Shown in pieces: positions 9,889 to 18,330 of a DNA stretch of 51,291 nt. Source of the DNA: an uncultured Sphingomonas sp. (GTDB lineage Bacteria; Pseudomonadota; Alphaproteobacteria; Sphingomonadales; Sphingomonadaceae); assembly GCA_913776255.1 (NCBI GenBank), contig CAJYLV010000005.1, forward strand, positions 1 through 51,291, in the 5' to 3' direction. The translations under genes were made by a program, and so were the position numbers. The stretch's first letter is position 1. Each line of letters opens with the position of its first letter. The notes beneath the pieces are model-generated. The model had not been told where the DNA came from and did not search any database. It was given only the letters and a program-made list of their open reading frames with translations.

Positions 9889-10827
9889 ATGGCATTTGGA
9901 GAATTTATAGAGCCTTTCACCGTGCAAGCTGATATCGATCAACTGATCCAAGACGTGCAACGATTTACCGGAAGCCGCTTCCGCGCCGCTTATAGTGCTC
10001 AAAGCCTCCTTGGGCGGAATCGCATTTTCGACCGAATCGTGGCGCGCTCGCAGCAGGTCGACTTGCCGTGCGAGGACCAGTGTAGTCCGCTTTACTATTT
10101 CGATCTGGTACGGGCGCTGCGCGACTTTGCCGGCCAATATGACCAAGTCATCGAGGTCGGCACCTTCCTGGGTGGCTCAACTGCCTTCCTCGCCGGCTGC
10201 ATCGAACCCTTCGACTTTGATCTCGATCTGGTCGACATCTATCCTCCCTATCTTCGCTTCGCCTATGAGCGCGTACGGCGGCTGTACCCAGAGGCGGCGA
10301 AGCGCATCCGGTTGTTCCATGGTGATCTGGCCAGTTATGTACAGAACGTTATGCTGCCGGGCAGCAGTACCCGGTCGATTGTTCATCACGATGCCGCTCA
10401 TGAATTCTCACGCGTTGTAAAGGATCTGGCGTCGCTGTCTTTTGTGCAGGAAGATCTCGTTGCGATTATCGCGCAGGACACCAATTTGCGCGGTGCGCAC
10501 CGCTACATGAACTTCGTCGATCTGGCGTTACAGGCAGTGTTTGGTTCCGGCATGAGTTTCGCACCGATTGGTCCGGTTCACCCGCATAGCAGCGCGCCCG
10601 ACCAATATTTCGGCAATTACGTGACCGGTGGTTTGCCGGAGGGCATGGTCTTGCCGATGGAGGCGAACCGCTTCGTCTATCCGCATCCGACCCATCAAAT
10701 AGCGGACTTCATGGCCACCAATGCGGAGATTGCGTCGACGCTTGCCCAACTCGACGAGCCGGTCTGGAGCAACGAAGCCTCTGCCGGCCAAAGCGCCGAT
10801 CCGATCCTGGCACGATCCTCTCACTAG
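9889..10827 (+). CDS. class I SAM-dependent methyltransferase (Methyltransf_24-like)
   Basis: 312 residues. SAM-binding motif I is visible as QVIEVGTFLGGSTAFLAG, followed by the acidic strand-2 motif DLDLVDIYPPY, LFHGDL, and the family-typical IVHHDAAHEFSRVVKDL (the position of the ID-x-D-H-x-Y block in sugar and small-molecule O-methyltransferases). Substrate is unknown. I chose ATG 9889, with GAAGGAA nine bases upstream; a GTG at 9862 is less likely. It lies in the foreign module, divergent from the tail-fibre-like gene, and ends just before the right-hand direct repeat. Its base composition is less GC-rich than that of the chromosomal genes. Confidence 0.8.
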   Translation: MAFGEFIEPFTVQADIDQLIQDVQRFTGSRFRAAYSAQSLLGRNRIFDRIVARSQQVDLPCEDQCSPLYYFDLVRALRDFAGQYDQVIEVGTFLGGSTAFLAGCIEPFDFDLDLVDIYPPYLRFAYERVRRLYPEAAKRIRLFHGDLASYVQNVMLPGSSTRSIVHHDAAHEFSRVVKDLASLSFVQEDLVAIIAQDTNLRGAHRYMNFVDLALQAVFGSGMSFAPIGPVHPHSSAPDQYFGNYVTGGLPEGMVLPMEANRFVYPHPTHQIADFMATNAEIASTLAQLDEPVWSNEASAGQSADPILARSSH

Positions 10828-10840
10828 CGGGGAGAGCCGA

Positions 10841-10964
10841 CTTCGTTGTTCTTGTCCGACGCCCGTGGTGGACAGCATAGCAGCCCTAGCCGTATCTGCG
10901 CTGAACGGCGTCCCCCAAACGCGCGTCAGGAGCAAATTCGTCACATGTTCTCAGGTTCCATCCC
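10841..10964. repeat. right copy of 124-bp direct repeat (slt-dapA divergent promoter segment)
   Basis: Partner of 8191-8314. It retains AGGAG (10928-10932) and the dapA start ATG (10945-10947). The slt start codon position (10846-10844, minus strand) reads ACG and is no longer a GTG. Differences from the left copy are at 10845, 10846, 10851, 10855, 10924 and 10947. This copy supplies the dapA promoter. Confidence 0.93.
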
Positions 10965-11826
10965 CGCTTTGGTCACGCCGTTCGACGCGCAGGGTGATTT
11001 CGTCGAGTCGGCGTACCGCAATCTGGTCGAGTGGCAGATCGCCGAGGGCTCGTCCGCGCTGGTGCCGTGCGGCACCACCGGCGAGGCGGCGACGCTGACC
11101 AAGGAGGAGCAGTTCGCGATCGTCCGCGTCTGCGTCGATCAGGCGAAGGGCCGCGTGCCGGTGATCGCCGGGGCGGGATCAAACGATACGCGCGTCGCCG
11201 CCGCCAACCTGCACGCCGCGCACGAGGCGGGGGCGAATGCCGCGCTGATGGTGCCGCCTTATTACAACCGCCCCTCGCAGGAGGGCATCTATCGCCATTT
11301 CGAGGCCCTCGCCGCTTTCACGCCCTTACCCATCGTATTGTATAACGTGCCGGCGCGGACCGTGACCGACATCCAGCCGGAAACGCTGATCCGCATCGTG
11401 GCGGCGTTCCCGAAGGTGTTCATCGCGGTCAAGGACGCCTCGGGCGTGCTGACCCGCGTGACGCAGCACCGCGCCGGTCTGGGCGCGGACTTCTGTCAGC
11501 TGTCGGGCAATGACGACCTCGGGCTCGCCTTCAACGCCACCGGCGGTGTGGGTTGTATCTCGGTGACCGCCAATGTCGCGCCGCGGCTGTGCGCCGATTT
11601 CCAGCGTGCCTGCGCCGCGGGCGACTATGCGGCGGCGCGCGACCTCCACGACCGGCTGTTCGCGCTCCACACGTCGCTGTTCACCGACGCCTCGCCCGGC
11701 CCGGTCAAATATGCGATGACCAGGGTGCGACCCGGCTTCCCCGATGGCCTGCGCCTGCCCATGACCCGGCCGTCCGAGGCGAGCCGCGCGGCAGTCGACG
11801 CCGGGCTCGAACGCGCGGGGCTGTGA
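10945..11826 (+). CDS. dapA: 4-hydroxy-tetrahydrodipicolinate synthase
   Basis: 293-residue cytosolic TIM-barrel aldolase of lysine/diaminopimelate synthesis; it condenses pyruvate with aspartate semialdehyde. Visible motifs: the N-terminal GSIPALVTPF, GTTGEAATL, the tyrosine motif in PYYNRPSQEGIYRHF and IVLYNVPARTV, and the Schiff-base lysine in FIAVKDASG. The start at ATG 10945 gives the normal family length, with AGGAG 12 bases upstream. Its first seven codons and whole leader are duplicated 2650 bp upstream beside slt. A strong palindrome follows the stop by 11 bases. Confidence 0.96.
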   Translation: MFSGSIPALVTPFDAQGDFVESAYRNLVEWQIAEGSSALVPCGTTGEAATLTKEEQFAIVRVCVDQAKGRVPVIAGAGSNDTRVAAANLHAAHEAGANAALMVPPYYNRPSQEGIYRHFEALAAFTPLPIVLYNVPARTVTDIQPETLIRIVAAFPKVFIAVKDASGVLTRVTQHRAGLGADFCQLSGNDDLGLAFNATGGVGCISVTANVAPRLCADFQRACAAGDYAAARDLHDRLFALHTSLFTDASPGPVKYAMTRVRPGFPDGLRLPMTRPSEASRAAVDAGLERAGL

Positions 11827-11837
11827 CGTGACACTTC

Positions 11838-11914
11838 CGTCATTGCGAGCGCAGCGAAGCAATCCAGGGCGTCCTGGTCCGGCCCTGGATTGCTTCGCTT
11901 CGCTCGCAATGACG
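11838..11914. repeat. 33-bp palindrome, CATTGCGAGCG family, copy A
   Basis: Arms 11838-11870 and 11882-11914 pair with one mismatch around an 11-base loop. It lies 11 bases after the dapA stop and could act as a terminator or 3' stabiliser. Related copies are at 20062, 34834 and 47227. Confidence 0.9.
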
Positions 11915-11935
11915 AGTTCTTTCCGGCGATAACGA

Positions 11936-12256
11936 ATGACGGCGTTCTGGCTGATCCTCCAGTCCGCCGTCGCCGGCCCGCTGCTCGCCAAACCGGTCGC
12001 GCCCGACCCATGCCGTGCCCCGACCGGCAACGACGTGGTCGTCTGTGGCCGGCGGCGGGACGCGGAACGCTACCGCCTCCGCCCGCTCTCCGACCGCTAC
12101 GACGCTGACGCTGCAGCCCTCCCGAGAGCGGAGACCGCCATCCTCGGTGGCCGCGCCGCGCTGGCGGCGGAGGCCGAGCCCGCCAGCGTCGGCGGCGTGC
12201 CCAGCAACCGCGCAATGATCCGGCTGAAGATCCCGCTCGGAAAATCTCGCCGCTAG
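11936..12256 (+). CDS. hypothetical protein with signal-like N-terminus
   Basis: 106 residues. The hydrophobic start (MTAFWLILQSAVAGPLLA) suggests export. A Cys-containing segment DPCRAPTGNDVVVCGRRR recurs in many sphingomonad hypothetical proteins in my recollection, and the rest is Arg/Ala-rich. No function can be assigned. It begins 21 bases after a dispersed palindrome and ends 39 bases before smpB. Coding status rests mainly on the recognisable VVVCGRR motif. Confidence 0.55.
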   Translation: MTAFWLILQSAVAGPLLAKPVAPDPCRAPTGNDVVVCGRRRDAERYRLRPLSDRYDADAAALPRAETAILGGRAALAAEAEPASVGGVPSNRAMIRLKIPLGKSRR

Positions 12257-12295
12257 CCGTTTGCTCGTGACGCCGGTCGCGCCTACATCGCGCGC

Positions 12296-12778
12296 ATGCC
12301 GCGTCCCAAACCCGCCACCTTCGACAAGAAGAAGATCGTCGCCGAGAACCGCCGCGCCCGCTTCGATTACGCGGTCGACACCACCTATGAGGCGGGGATC
12401 GTGCTCACCGGCACCGAGGTGAAGTCGCTGCGCTTCGGCGAGGGCTCGATCGCGGAAAGCTATGCCGAGGTGAAGGGCGACGAGGTGTGGCTGGTCAATT
12501 CGAACATCCCCGAATTCAGCCACGGCAACCGCTTCAACCACGAACCCAAGCGCCCGCGTAAACTGCTGCTTCACGAGCGTGAGATAAACAAGCTGCACGG
12601 CGCGGTCGCGCGGGAGGGCATGACGCTGGTTCCGCTGACCGTCTATTTCAACGGGCAGGGGCGCGCGAAGGTGGAACTGGCACTCGCCAAGGGGCGCAAG
12701 GCGCACGACAAGCGCGAGCATCTCAAGGAACGCGACTGGAAGCGCGAGGCCGGGCGCATCCTGCGCGACCACGGCTGA
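12296..12778 (+). CDS. smpB: SsrA-binding protein SmpB
   Basis: 160-residue partner of tmRNA in rescue of stalled ribosomes. Characteristic parts: [29 protein letters not shown] N-terminal barrel, [28 protein letters not shown], the central [15 protein letters not shown], and a basic C-terminal tail ([17 protein letters not shown]) that enters the decoding centre. Length is normal. No strong Shine-Dalgarno sequence is visible. The DUF2062 gene follows after three bases, so the two are probably co-transcribed. The tmRNA gene is not in this window. Confidence 0.96.
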   Translation: MPRPKPATFDKKKIVAENRRARFDYAVDTTYEAGIVLTGTEVKSLRFGEGSIAESYAEVKGDEVWLVNSNIPEFSHGNRFNHEPKRPRKLLLHEREINKLHGAVAREGMTLVPLTVYFNGQGRAKVELALAKGRKAHDKREHLKERDWKREAGRILRDHG

Positions 12779-12781
12779 CCC

Positions 12782-13342
12782 GTGGCGACGCGGCCCGTGA
12801 CTCTCTGGGAACGGCTCGCGGCATGGAGCCGCCGTAACCTGCCGACCCGCGAATCGATGGAGAACAGCCGCGTGCTGCGTCCGGTCGCGCACCGCGTGCT
12901 CGCGCCCGAGCTGTGGCGCTTCACGCGCCGCTCGGTGCCGCGTGGCGTGGCGCTGGGGATGTTCACCGGCATCCTCATCCCGCTCGGGCAGATCCCGGCC
13001 TCGGCGGTGCTCGCGCTGCCGCTGCGCGCCAACGTGCCGGCGGCGGCGCTCACCACCTTCTTCACCAACCCGCTGACCACCCCGCTGCTGTTCATCATGT
13101 ACTATAAGGTCGGCGGCTGGTTGCTGCACGTCGACCGCGCGGTGCCGGGGCAGCCGCTGGGCGATGCGGTGCGGGCCGCGCCGGGCTGGGTCGACTGGTT
13201 GTTGCAGGACGTCGGGCCGGCGACCGCGGTCGGGATGGTGGTCTGCGCGGTGATCGGCGCGCTGCTCGGCTACGGGCTGGCGGCGCTGATGTGGCGGCTG
13301 TGGATCGCGCGCAAATGGCGACACCGTCACCACGGTAACTAG
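12782..13342 (+). CDS. DUF2062 domain membrane protein
   Basis: 186-residue predicted inner-membrane protein. The DUF2062 block is visible as PRGVALGMFTGILIPLGQI and the FFTNPLTTPLLF motif, with hydrophobic helices at about 55-80, 85-115 and 155-178. The N-terminus is basic and probably cytoplasmic. Function of the family is not established. The start is GTG at 12782, three bases after the smpB stop, consistent with translational coupling. Confidence 0.85.
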   Translation: MATRPVTLWERLAAWSRRNLPTRESMENSRVLRPVAHRVLAPELWRFTRRSVPRGVALGMFTGILIPLGQIPASAVLALPLRANVPAAALTTFFTNPLTTPLLFIMYYKVGGWLLHVDRAVPGQPLGDAVRAAPGWVDWLLQDVGPATAVGMVVCAVIGALLGYGLAALMWRLWIARKWRHRHHGN

Positions 13343-13406
13343 CACACGCGGTCACGGCTCGTTACAAACCCGGCATTCAGCGGCTTTCCCGAAGGATGCC
13401 TGGTAC

Positions 13407-15455
13407 ATGCGTTTTCTTGCCGTCACCGTCACGTCCCTGTTCGCCCTGATCCCCGCCGCGCTGCTCGCGCAGTCCGCGCAGCAGGCGCCGGCCCCCGGCG
13501 CGCCCGCCCCGGCCGGCGACCGTCCCACCTATGGCACGTTCGGCTTCGACGCCGCGGGGATGGACCGCAGCGTCCAGCCCGGCGACGATTTCTACGGCTT
13601 CGCCAACGGCACCTGGGCGAAGAACACCGCGATCCCCGCCGACGAGTCGAACTACGGCGCGTTCAACGTGCTGCAAGACCTCTCGCGCGACCGTACGCGC
13701 ACCATCCTCGAAGCCGCGAAGGGCGATCCGCACTCGAAGATCGGCGCCGCCTATGCCGCGTTCCTCGACACGAACGCGATCGAGAACGCCGGGCTGAAGC
13801 CGATCCAGCCGTGGCTGGCGAAGATCCGCAAGGTCGACAAGGCCGGCTACCCTGCGCTGCTCGCCGAGGCGGACCGCAATGGCGTCGACATCCCGTTCGG
13901 CCTCTACGTCGGGCAGGACGACAAGGACCCGGACACCTATGCGGTCAACCTGATGCAGAACGGGCTGGGGATGCCCGACCGCGATTATTACCTCTCGACC
14001 GACGCCAAGCTGATGCAGACCAAGGCCGCCTATCAGGCGCATCTGGCGAAGCTGCTGACGCTGGCGGGCGAGCCGGACGGCGAGGCGCGCGCCGCCGCGT
14101 TGGTGGCGTTCGAGACCGAGCTGGCGCGGGTCCACTGGACGCGCATCGACAGCCGCGACGCCGACAAGACCTATAACAAGATGACGCTGGAGCAATTGCG
14201 CCAGAGCGCGCCGGGCTTCGACTTCGCGACCTTCCTCAAGGCGGAGAAGGCGAGCGCGCCGACGCTGATCGTCGCGCAGCCGACCGCGATCGCCGGCACC
14301 GCGAAGCTGATCGCCGCCACGCCGATCGCGGTGCTGCGCGACCAGTTGCTGGTGCGCAGCCTCGACGGCTTCGCCGATGTGCTGCCCAAGGCGATCGACG
14401 CCGAGAGCTTCGCGTTCAACGGCACGGTGCTGAGCGGCACGCCGCAGCAGCGCGAGCGGTGGAAGCGCGGGGTCGCCTTCACCTCGGAAGCGCTCACCGA
14501 CGAGGTCGGCAAGGTCTATGTCGCGCGCTACTTCCCGCCCGAAACCAAGGCGGCGGCGGACGAGATGGTCAGGAACGTGCTGACCGCGCTGGGCCACCGC
14601 GTCGAGAAGCTCGACTGGATGGCGCCCGAGACCAAGCAAAAGGCGCTGGCCAAGCTCGCCGCCTTCACCCCGCGGATCGGCTATCCCGACCAGTGGCGCG
14701 ACTATTCCAGCCTTGCGGTCCGCGCCGACGATGCGTTCGGCAACATGCTGCGCGCCAACCAGTGGCGCCACGACTACAACGTCACCAAGCTCGGCAAGCC
14801 GATCTATCGCTGGGAATGGGGCATGGCGCCGATGACGGTGAATGCGCAGGCCAATTTCGGGCTGGTAGCGATCACCTTCCCGGCGGCGATCCTCCAGCCG
14901 CCGTTCTTCGATCCGAAGGCCGATCCGGCGGTCAATTACGGCGGGATCGGCGCGGTGATCGGGCATGAGATCAGCCACCATTTCGACGATCAGGGCGCCA
15001 AGTACGACAGCAAGGGGCGGCTGACGCAATGGTGGACCGATGGCGACGTCCAGAAGTTCAAGGCGCTCAGCGAGCGGCTGGCCCGGCAATATGACGCCTA
15101 TGAGCCGCTGCCGGGGATGCACGTGAAGGGCGAGCTGACGCTCGGCGAGAATTCCGCCGATCTCGCCGGGCTCGCCGCGGCGCACGACGCCTATGTCGCG
15201 ACGCTCGGCGGCAAGCCGGCGCCGGTGATCGACGGCTTCAGCGGCGACCAGCGCTTCTATCTCGGCTGGGCGCAGGTGTGGCGGCGCAACTATCGCGAGG
15301 CGAACCTCCGCCAGCGCCTGCTGACCGATCCGCACGCACCTTCGGAGCAGCGCGGCAACATCGTCCGCAACATGGACCCGTGGTATCCGGCGTTCACTCC
15401 GCAGCCGGGGCAGAAGCTGTATCTCGCGCCCGACGCGCGGGTGCGGATCTGGTGA
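13407..15455 (+). CDS. M13 family (neprilysin-like) zinc metallopeptidase, secreted
   Basis: 682 residues, with a signal peptide (about 1-21, MRFLAVTVTS start) followed by a Pro/Ala-rich linker. The peptidase_M13 N-terminal helical domain (about 45-425) and catalytic domain follow. Zinc site: HEISH at 520-524 (His520, Glu521, His524) with third ligand Glu581 in GENSADLAGL. NYGGIGAVIGHE and the C-terminal PGQKLYLAPDARVRIW are family-typical. GAAGGA lies 11 bases before ATG 13407. It is likely a periplasmic or outer-membrane-associated oligopeptidase. cckA starts 17 bases later. Confidence 0.94.
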   Translation: MRFLAVTVTSLFALIPAALLAQSAQQAPAPGAPAPAGDRPTYGTFGFDAAGMDRSVQPGDDFYGFANGTWAKNTAIPADESNYGAFNVLQDLSRDRTRTILEAAKGDPHSKIGAAYAAFLDTNAIENAGLKPIQPWLAKIRKVDKAGYPALLAEADRNGVDIPFGLYVGQDDKDPDTYAVNLMQNGLGMPDRDYYLSTDAKLMQTKAAYQAHLAKLLTLAGEPDGEARAAALVAFETELARVHWTRIDSRDADKTYNKMTLEQLRQSAPGFDFATFLKAEKASAPTLIVAQPTAIAGTAKLIAATPIAVLRDQLLVRSLDGFADVLPKAIDAESFAFNGTVLSGTPQQRERWKRGVAFTSEALTDEVGKVYVARYFPPETKAAADEMVRNVLTALGHRVEKLDWMAPETKQKALAKLAAFTPRIGYPDQWRDYSSLAVRADDAFGNMLRANQWRHDYNVTKLGKPIYRWEWGMAPMTVNAQANFGLVAITFPAAILQPPFFDPKADPAVNYGGIGAVIGHEISHHFDDQGAKYDSKGRLTQWWTDGDVQKFKALSERLARQYDAYEPLPGMHVKGELTLGENSADLAGLAAAHDAYVATLGGKPAPVIDGFSGDQRFYLGWAQVWRRNYREANLRQRLLTDPHAPSEQRGNIVRNMDPWYPAFTPQPGQKLYLAPDARVRIW

Positions 15456-15472
15456 TCGGCTGAACGACGGTG

Positions 15473-17890
15473 ATGCGGCTCGCCACGATCGAGGGAAAGC
15501 GCCGGTGGCTCGACGGCGGGGTCGCCGCGCTGGCGATCGCGGGGATCGCCGGCATGGCGGCCGCCGCGCTGATCCTGTGGCTGGTCGGCGATGCGATGGT
15601 CGCGTGCGGCTTCCTCGCCACCGCGCTGGTGCTGGGCGGCGCCGGGGTCGCGATCGTGCGGCTGCGGCGGGTCACGCGCGAGGCGATCTCGGTCAGCTAT
15701 GACTGGGAGTTGCTCCGCGTCATCGCCGAATCGAGCCCCGACGGGGTGGCGATCACCGATCGCGGCGGCCGGCTGGTGTGCGCCAACGATCATTACGAGC
15801 AGCTGTTCGCCGGTTTTCCCACCCCGCCGTCGCTGCCGCTGGCCGGCGACGGCGCGGGCGAGCTGGAGGTGGCGGGGCGGACCGCGTGGCGTGACGGAGC
15901 GGCGCGCGTCACGCTGAAAGGCGCGGTCGGCGCGATCGAGGCGACGATTACGCGCGCCGGACAGCAGCAGGACGTGCTGGTCTGGCGCTTCGCCGGACGC
16001 ACCGTGTCGCCCGGTCTGCCCGCGCGGTTGATGGAGGCGCTCGACGGAACGCTCGGGACGCAGCTCGGCGCCGCGGGAGTCATGGCCGCGCTCATCACCG
16101 CCGAGGGCTATGTGATCTCGGCCAATGCGGTGCTCAGGACGCGCGCCGGATCGTCGCCGGACCAGCCGGTGATCGGCGAGGATCTCGCCCGCTTCCTGGT
16201 CGAGGACCAGGCCGGGCTGGTCCGGTTCGTGGCGGAAGGCAGCAGCGCCAATCCGTTGCGGCTCGTCCAGATCCCGCTCGCCGACGATCCCGAGGCGCCG
16301 ATCCTCGTCGCGCTCGTCGACAGCGACCCGTCGCTGGGCGGCGGGTCGGGGGACGGGATCGAGGCGTTGCTGATGCTGATGCCGTTCGGGGTCGCGCTGG
16401 TCGACCGCGAGGGGCGCTTCCTCCAGATGAACAGCGCGTTCGCGCGCGCGGCGAACGTCGATGCCGCCGCGCCGCCGATCTATCCCGGCGATCTGGTGGT
16501 GCGCGAGGACAAGAGCGCGGTCGCCGACGCGATCCGCCGCTTCACCAGCACCGCGGCGCGCTCGACCGATCTGGCGGTGCGGCTCAAGGACCATCCCGAC
16601 GAGCCGATCGCGCTGTCGATCGCGGCGGCGCGCGGGCTCGGCGATGCGGCGGTGCTGCTCAGCCTTAAGGACAATGGCGAGGAGAACCGGCTCAAGCGCG
16701 AGGTGGCGCAGGCGACGAAGATGCAGGCGGTCGGTCAGCTGGCCGGGGGCGTCGCGCACGACTTCAACAACATTCTCACCGCGATCATCGGCCATTGCGA
16801 CCTGATGCTGATGCGCCACTCGCCCGGCGACAGCGATTACGACGACATCCAGCAGATCCGCGCCAATTCCAACCGGGCCGCCAGTCTGACCCGGCAGTTG
16901 CTGGCCTTCTCGCGCCAGCAGACGCTGCGCCCGCAGGTGCTGCAACTCCCCGACGTCGTCTCCGAGGTCTCCAACCTGCTCCGCCGCCTGATGGGCGAGA
17001 CGGTGACGATGGAGGTCAAGCACGGCCGCGATCTGGGGCCGGTGCGCGCCGATCCGGGCCAGCTGGAGCAGGTCGTCGTCAATCTCGCGGTCAATGCGCG
17101 CGACGCGATGCTCACCACCGGCAACAGCGGCAAGCTGACGATCCAGACCCGCTCGGTCCCGATCGCCGAGATCCGGCGGCGCGGCGACATCATCCCGACC
17201 GGCGACTATACCGCGCTGGAGATCTCCGACACCGGCACCGGCATCCCGCCCGAGGTGCTGCCCAAGATCTTCGAGCCGTTCTTCACCACCAAGGAGGTCG
17301 GCAAGGGCACGGGGCTGGGGCTGTCGACCGTCTACGGCATCGTCAAGCAATCGGGCGGCTTCATCTTCGCCGACTCGCGACCGGGGCGGGGCGCGACCTT
17401 CACCATCTATCTGCCCGTCCACACTGCGGGCGTCACCGACGCGGTGACCGTCGCGGCGCAGGCCAAGCAGGCGGCGCGGCATCGCTCGGGCGACCTGTGG
17501 GGAAGCGGCACGATCCTGCTGGTCGAGGACGAGGACATGGTGCGCGCGGTCGCCGAGCGCGCGCTGGCGCGGCAGGGCTATACCGTGCTCGCGGCCGAGA
17601 ATGGCGAGGCGGCGATGGAGCTGATGCAGGGCGTCGACCGCCCGGCGCTGGTGATCTCCGACGTGATGATGCCGTTGATGGACGGCCCGACGCTGGCGCG
17701 GCAGCTGCGCAAGATCCACCCCGGCATCCCGATCCTGTTCATGTCCGGCTATGCCGAGGAGCAGCTGCGGCGGTCGATCGATCTCGACAACGTGTCGTTC
17801 CTTCCCAAGCCCTTCTCGGTGCAGCAGCTTGCCGAGGCGACCCGCGACGTGCTGGTCGCGCAGGAAGAGGCGTCTCGCGCCGGCGCCTGA
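15473..17890 (+). CDS. cckA: cell-cycle hybrid histidine kinase CckA
   Basis: 805 residues. Two N-terminal membrane helices (about 15-36 and 42-60) and PAS-like regions (about 85-135 and 295-400) precede the dimerisation/phosphotransfer domain with His429 in [17 protein letters not shown]. The HATPase follows ([38 protein letters not shown]), then a C-terminal receiver with Asp730 in [10 protein letters not shown]. The [18 protein letters not shown] block is typical of CckA, which in Caulobacter phosphorylates CtrA and CpdR through ChpT. The start could be GTG 15470 or ATG 15473. No other CtrA-pathway gene is in the window apart from the small receiver that follows. Confidence 0.93.
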   Translation: MRLATIEGKRRWLDGGVAALAIAGIAGMAAAALILWLVGDAMVACGFLATALVLGGAGVAIVRLRRVTREAISVSYDWELLRVIAESSPDGVAITDRGGRLVCANDHYEQLFAGFPTPPSLPLAGDGAGELEVAGRTAWRDGAARVTLKGAVGAIEATITRAGQQQDVLVWRFAGRTVSPGLPARLMEALDGTLGTQLGAAGVMAALITAEGYVISANAVLRTRAGSSPDQPVIGEDLARFLVEDQAGLVRFVAEGSSANPLRLVQIPLADDPEAPILVALVDSDPSLGGGSGDGIEALLMLMPFGVALVDREGRFLQMNSAFARAANVDAAAPPIYPGDLVVREDKSAVADAIRRFTSTAARSTDLAVRLKDHPDEPIALSIAAARGLGDAAVLLSLKDNGEENRLKREVAQATKMQAVGQLAGGVAHDFNNILTAIIGHCDLMLMRHSPGDSDYDDIQQIRANSNRAASLTRQLLAFSRQQTLRPQVLQLPDVVSEVSNLLRRLMGETVTMEVKHGRDLGPVRADPGQLEQVVVNLAVNARDAMLTTGNSGKLTIQTRSVPIAEIRRRGDIIPTGDYTALEISDTGTGIPPEVLPKIFEPFFTTKEVGKGTGLGLSTVYGIVKQSGGFIFADSRPGRGATFTIYLPVHTAGVTDAVTVAAQAKQAARHRSGDLWGSGTILLVEDEDMVRAVAERALARQGYTVLAAENGEAAMELMQGVDRPALVISDVMMPLMDGPTLARQLRKIHPGIPILFMSGYAEEQLRRSIDLDNVSFLPKPFSVQQLAEATRDVLVAQEEASRAGA

Positions 17891-17932
17891 CAGCGGTTGC
17901 GCGCGCGCGCGAGCGCGCTATGGCGTTTCGCC

Positions 17933-18280
17933 ATGACGATGCGTGTCCTTCTGGTCGAAGACGAACCCCTGATCGCGATGATGCTCGAGGACTTCCTCGA
18001 CGCGCTCGACAAGACGCATGCCGGCACCGCCGACAGCGTCGCCTCGGCGCTGCCGATGGTCGAGGCGGGCGGTTTCGACGCCGCGATCCTCGACGTCAAC
18101 CTGCGCGGCGGCGAGAAGAGCTTCGCGATCGCCGACGCGTTGGCCGAGCGCAACATCCCGTTCGTGTTCGCCACCGGCGGCGGCGGCGAGGAGATCGCGC
18201 CGACGCACCGCGAACGCCCGCGGCTCGCCAAGCCGTTCACGATCGACGGGGTCGACAAGGCGCTCAGCGAACTCACCTGA
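17933..18280 (+). CDS. single-domain response regulator (receiver only)
   Basis: 115-residue stand-alone REC domain. The acidic pocket is in [13 protein letters not shown], the phospho-acceptor is Asp54 in [14 protein letters not shown], the switch Thr is in FVFATGG and the conserved Lys in RLAKPF. The [21 protein letters not shown] style matches receivers that usually partner HWE/PAS kinases, rather than CpdR or DivK. There is no output domain. It lies 42 bases after cckA on the same strand, so co-expression is plausible, but whether CckA is its kinase is only inference. Confidence 0.85.
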   Translation: MTMRVLLVEDEPLIAMMLEDFLDALDKTHAGTADSVASALPMVEAGGFDAAILDVNLRGGEKSFAIADALAERNIPFVFATGGGGEEIAPTHRERPRLAKPFTIDGVDKALSELT

Positions 18281-18330
18281 CGCATTATACTTGCGCAACG
18301 CCCGTCTTCGGCGACATAGGCGTGCGCATT

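Larger units (their letters stand above)
8315..10840. mobile_element. inserted foreign module between slt and dapA (no integrase seen)
   Basis: Unique sequence between the two 124-bp direct repeats. It holds a phage tail-fibre-like gene (leftward, broken) and a methyltransferase gene (rightward), divergently arranged. It is visibly AT-richer than the flanks: for example, 9661-9720 is 40% GC. 8315-8551 contains no recognisable gene. 9626-9888 is the shared AT-rich promoter region. I find no integrase, transposase or terminal inverted repeats. The direct repeats suggest insertion by recombination of a circular molecule that carried, or generated, a copy of the slt-dapA intergenic region. Confidence 0.7.

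Noticed and set aside
10846..10944. Longer dapA start 33 codons upstream
   Set aside because: These codons lie in the duplicated promoter segment and have no DapA homology; MFSGSIPALVTPF is the family N-terminus.
15290..17719. 809-codon open frame on the minus strand opposite cckA
   Set aside because: Shadow of cckA and the M13 peptidase; composition is typical of reverse-frame GC-rich translation and no motif is seen.
17900..17920. Alternating GC run (possible Z-DNA) before the receiver gene
   Set aside because: Short alternating GC tracts are expected at this base composition; no supporting feature.
16795..18330. Upstream extension of the ilvD frame through cckA, suggesting a fusion protein
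   Set aside because: It reads cckA out of frame; IlvD homology begins at ATG 18331 with the normal length.
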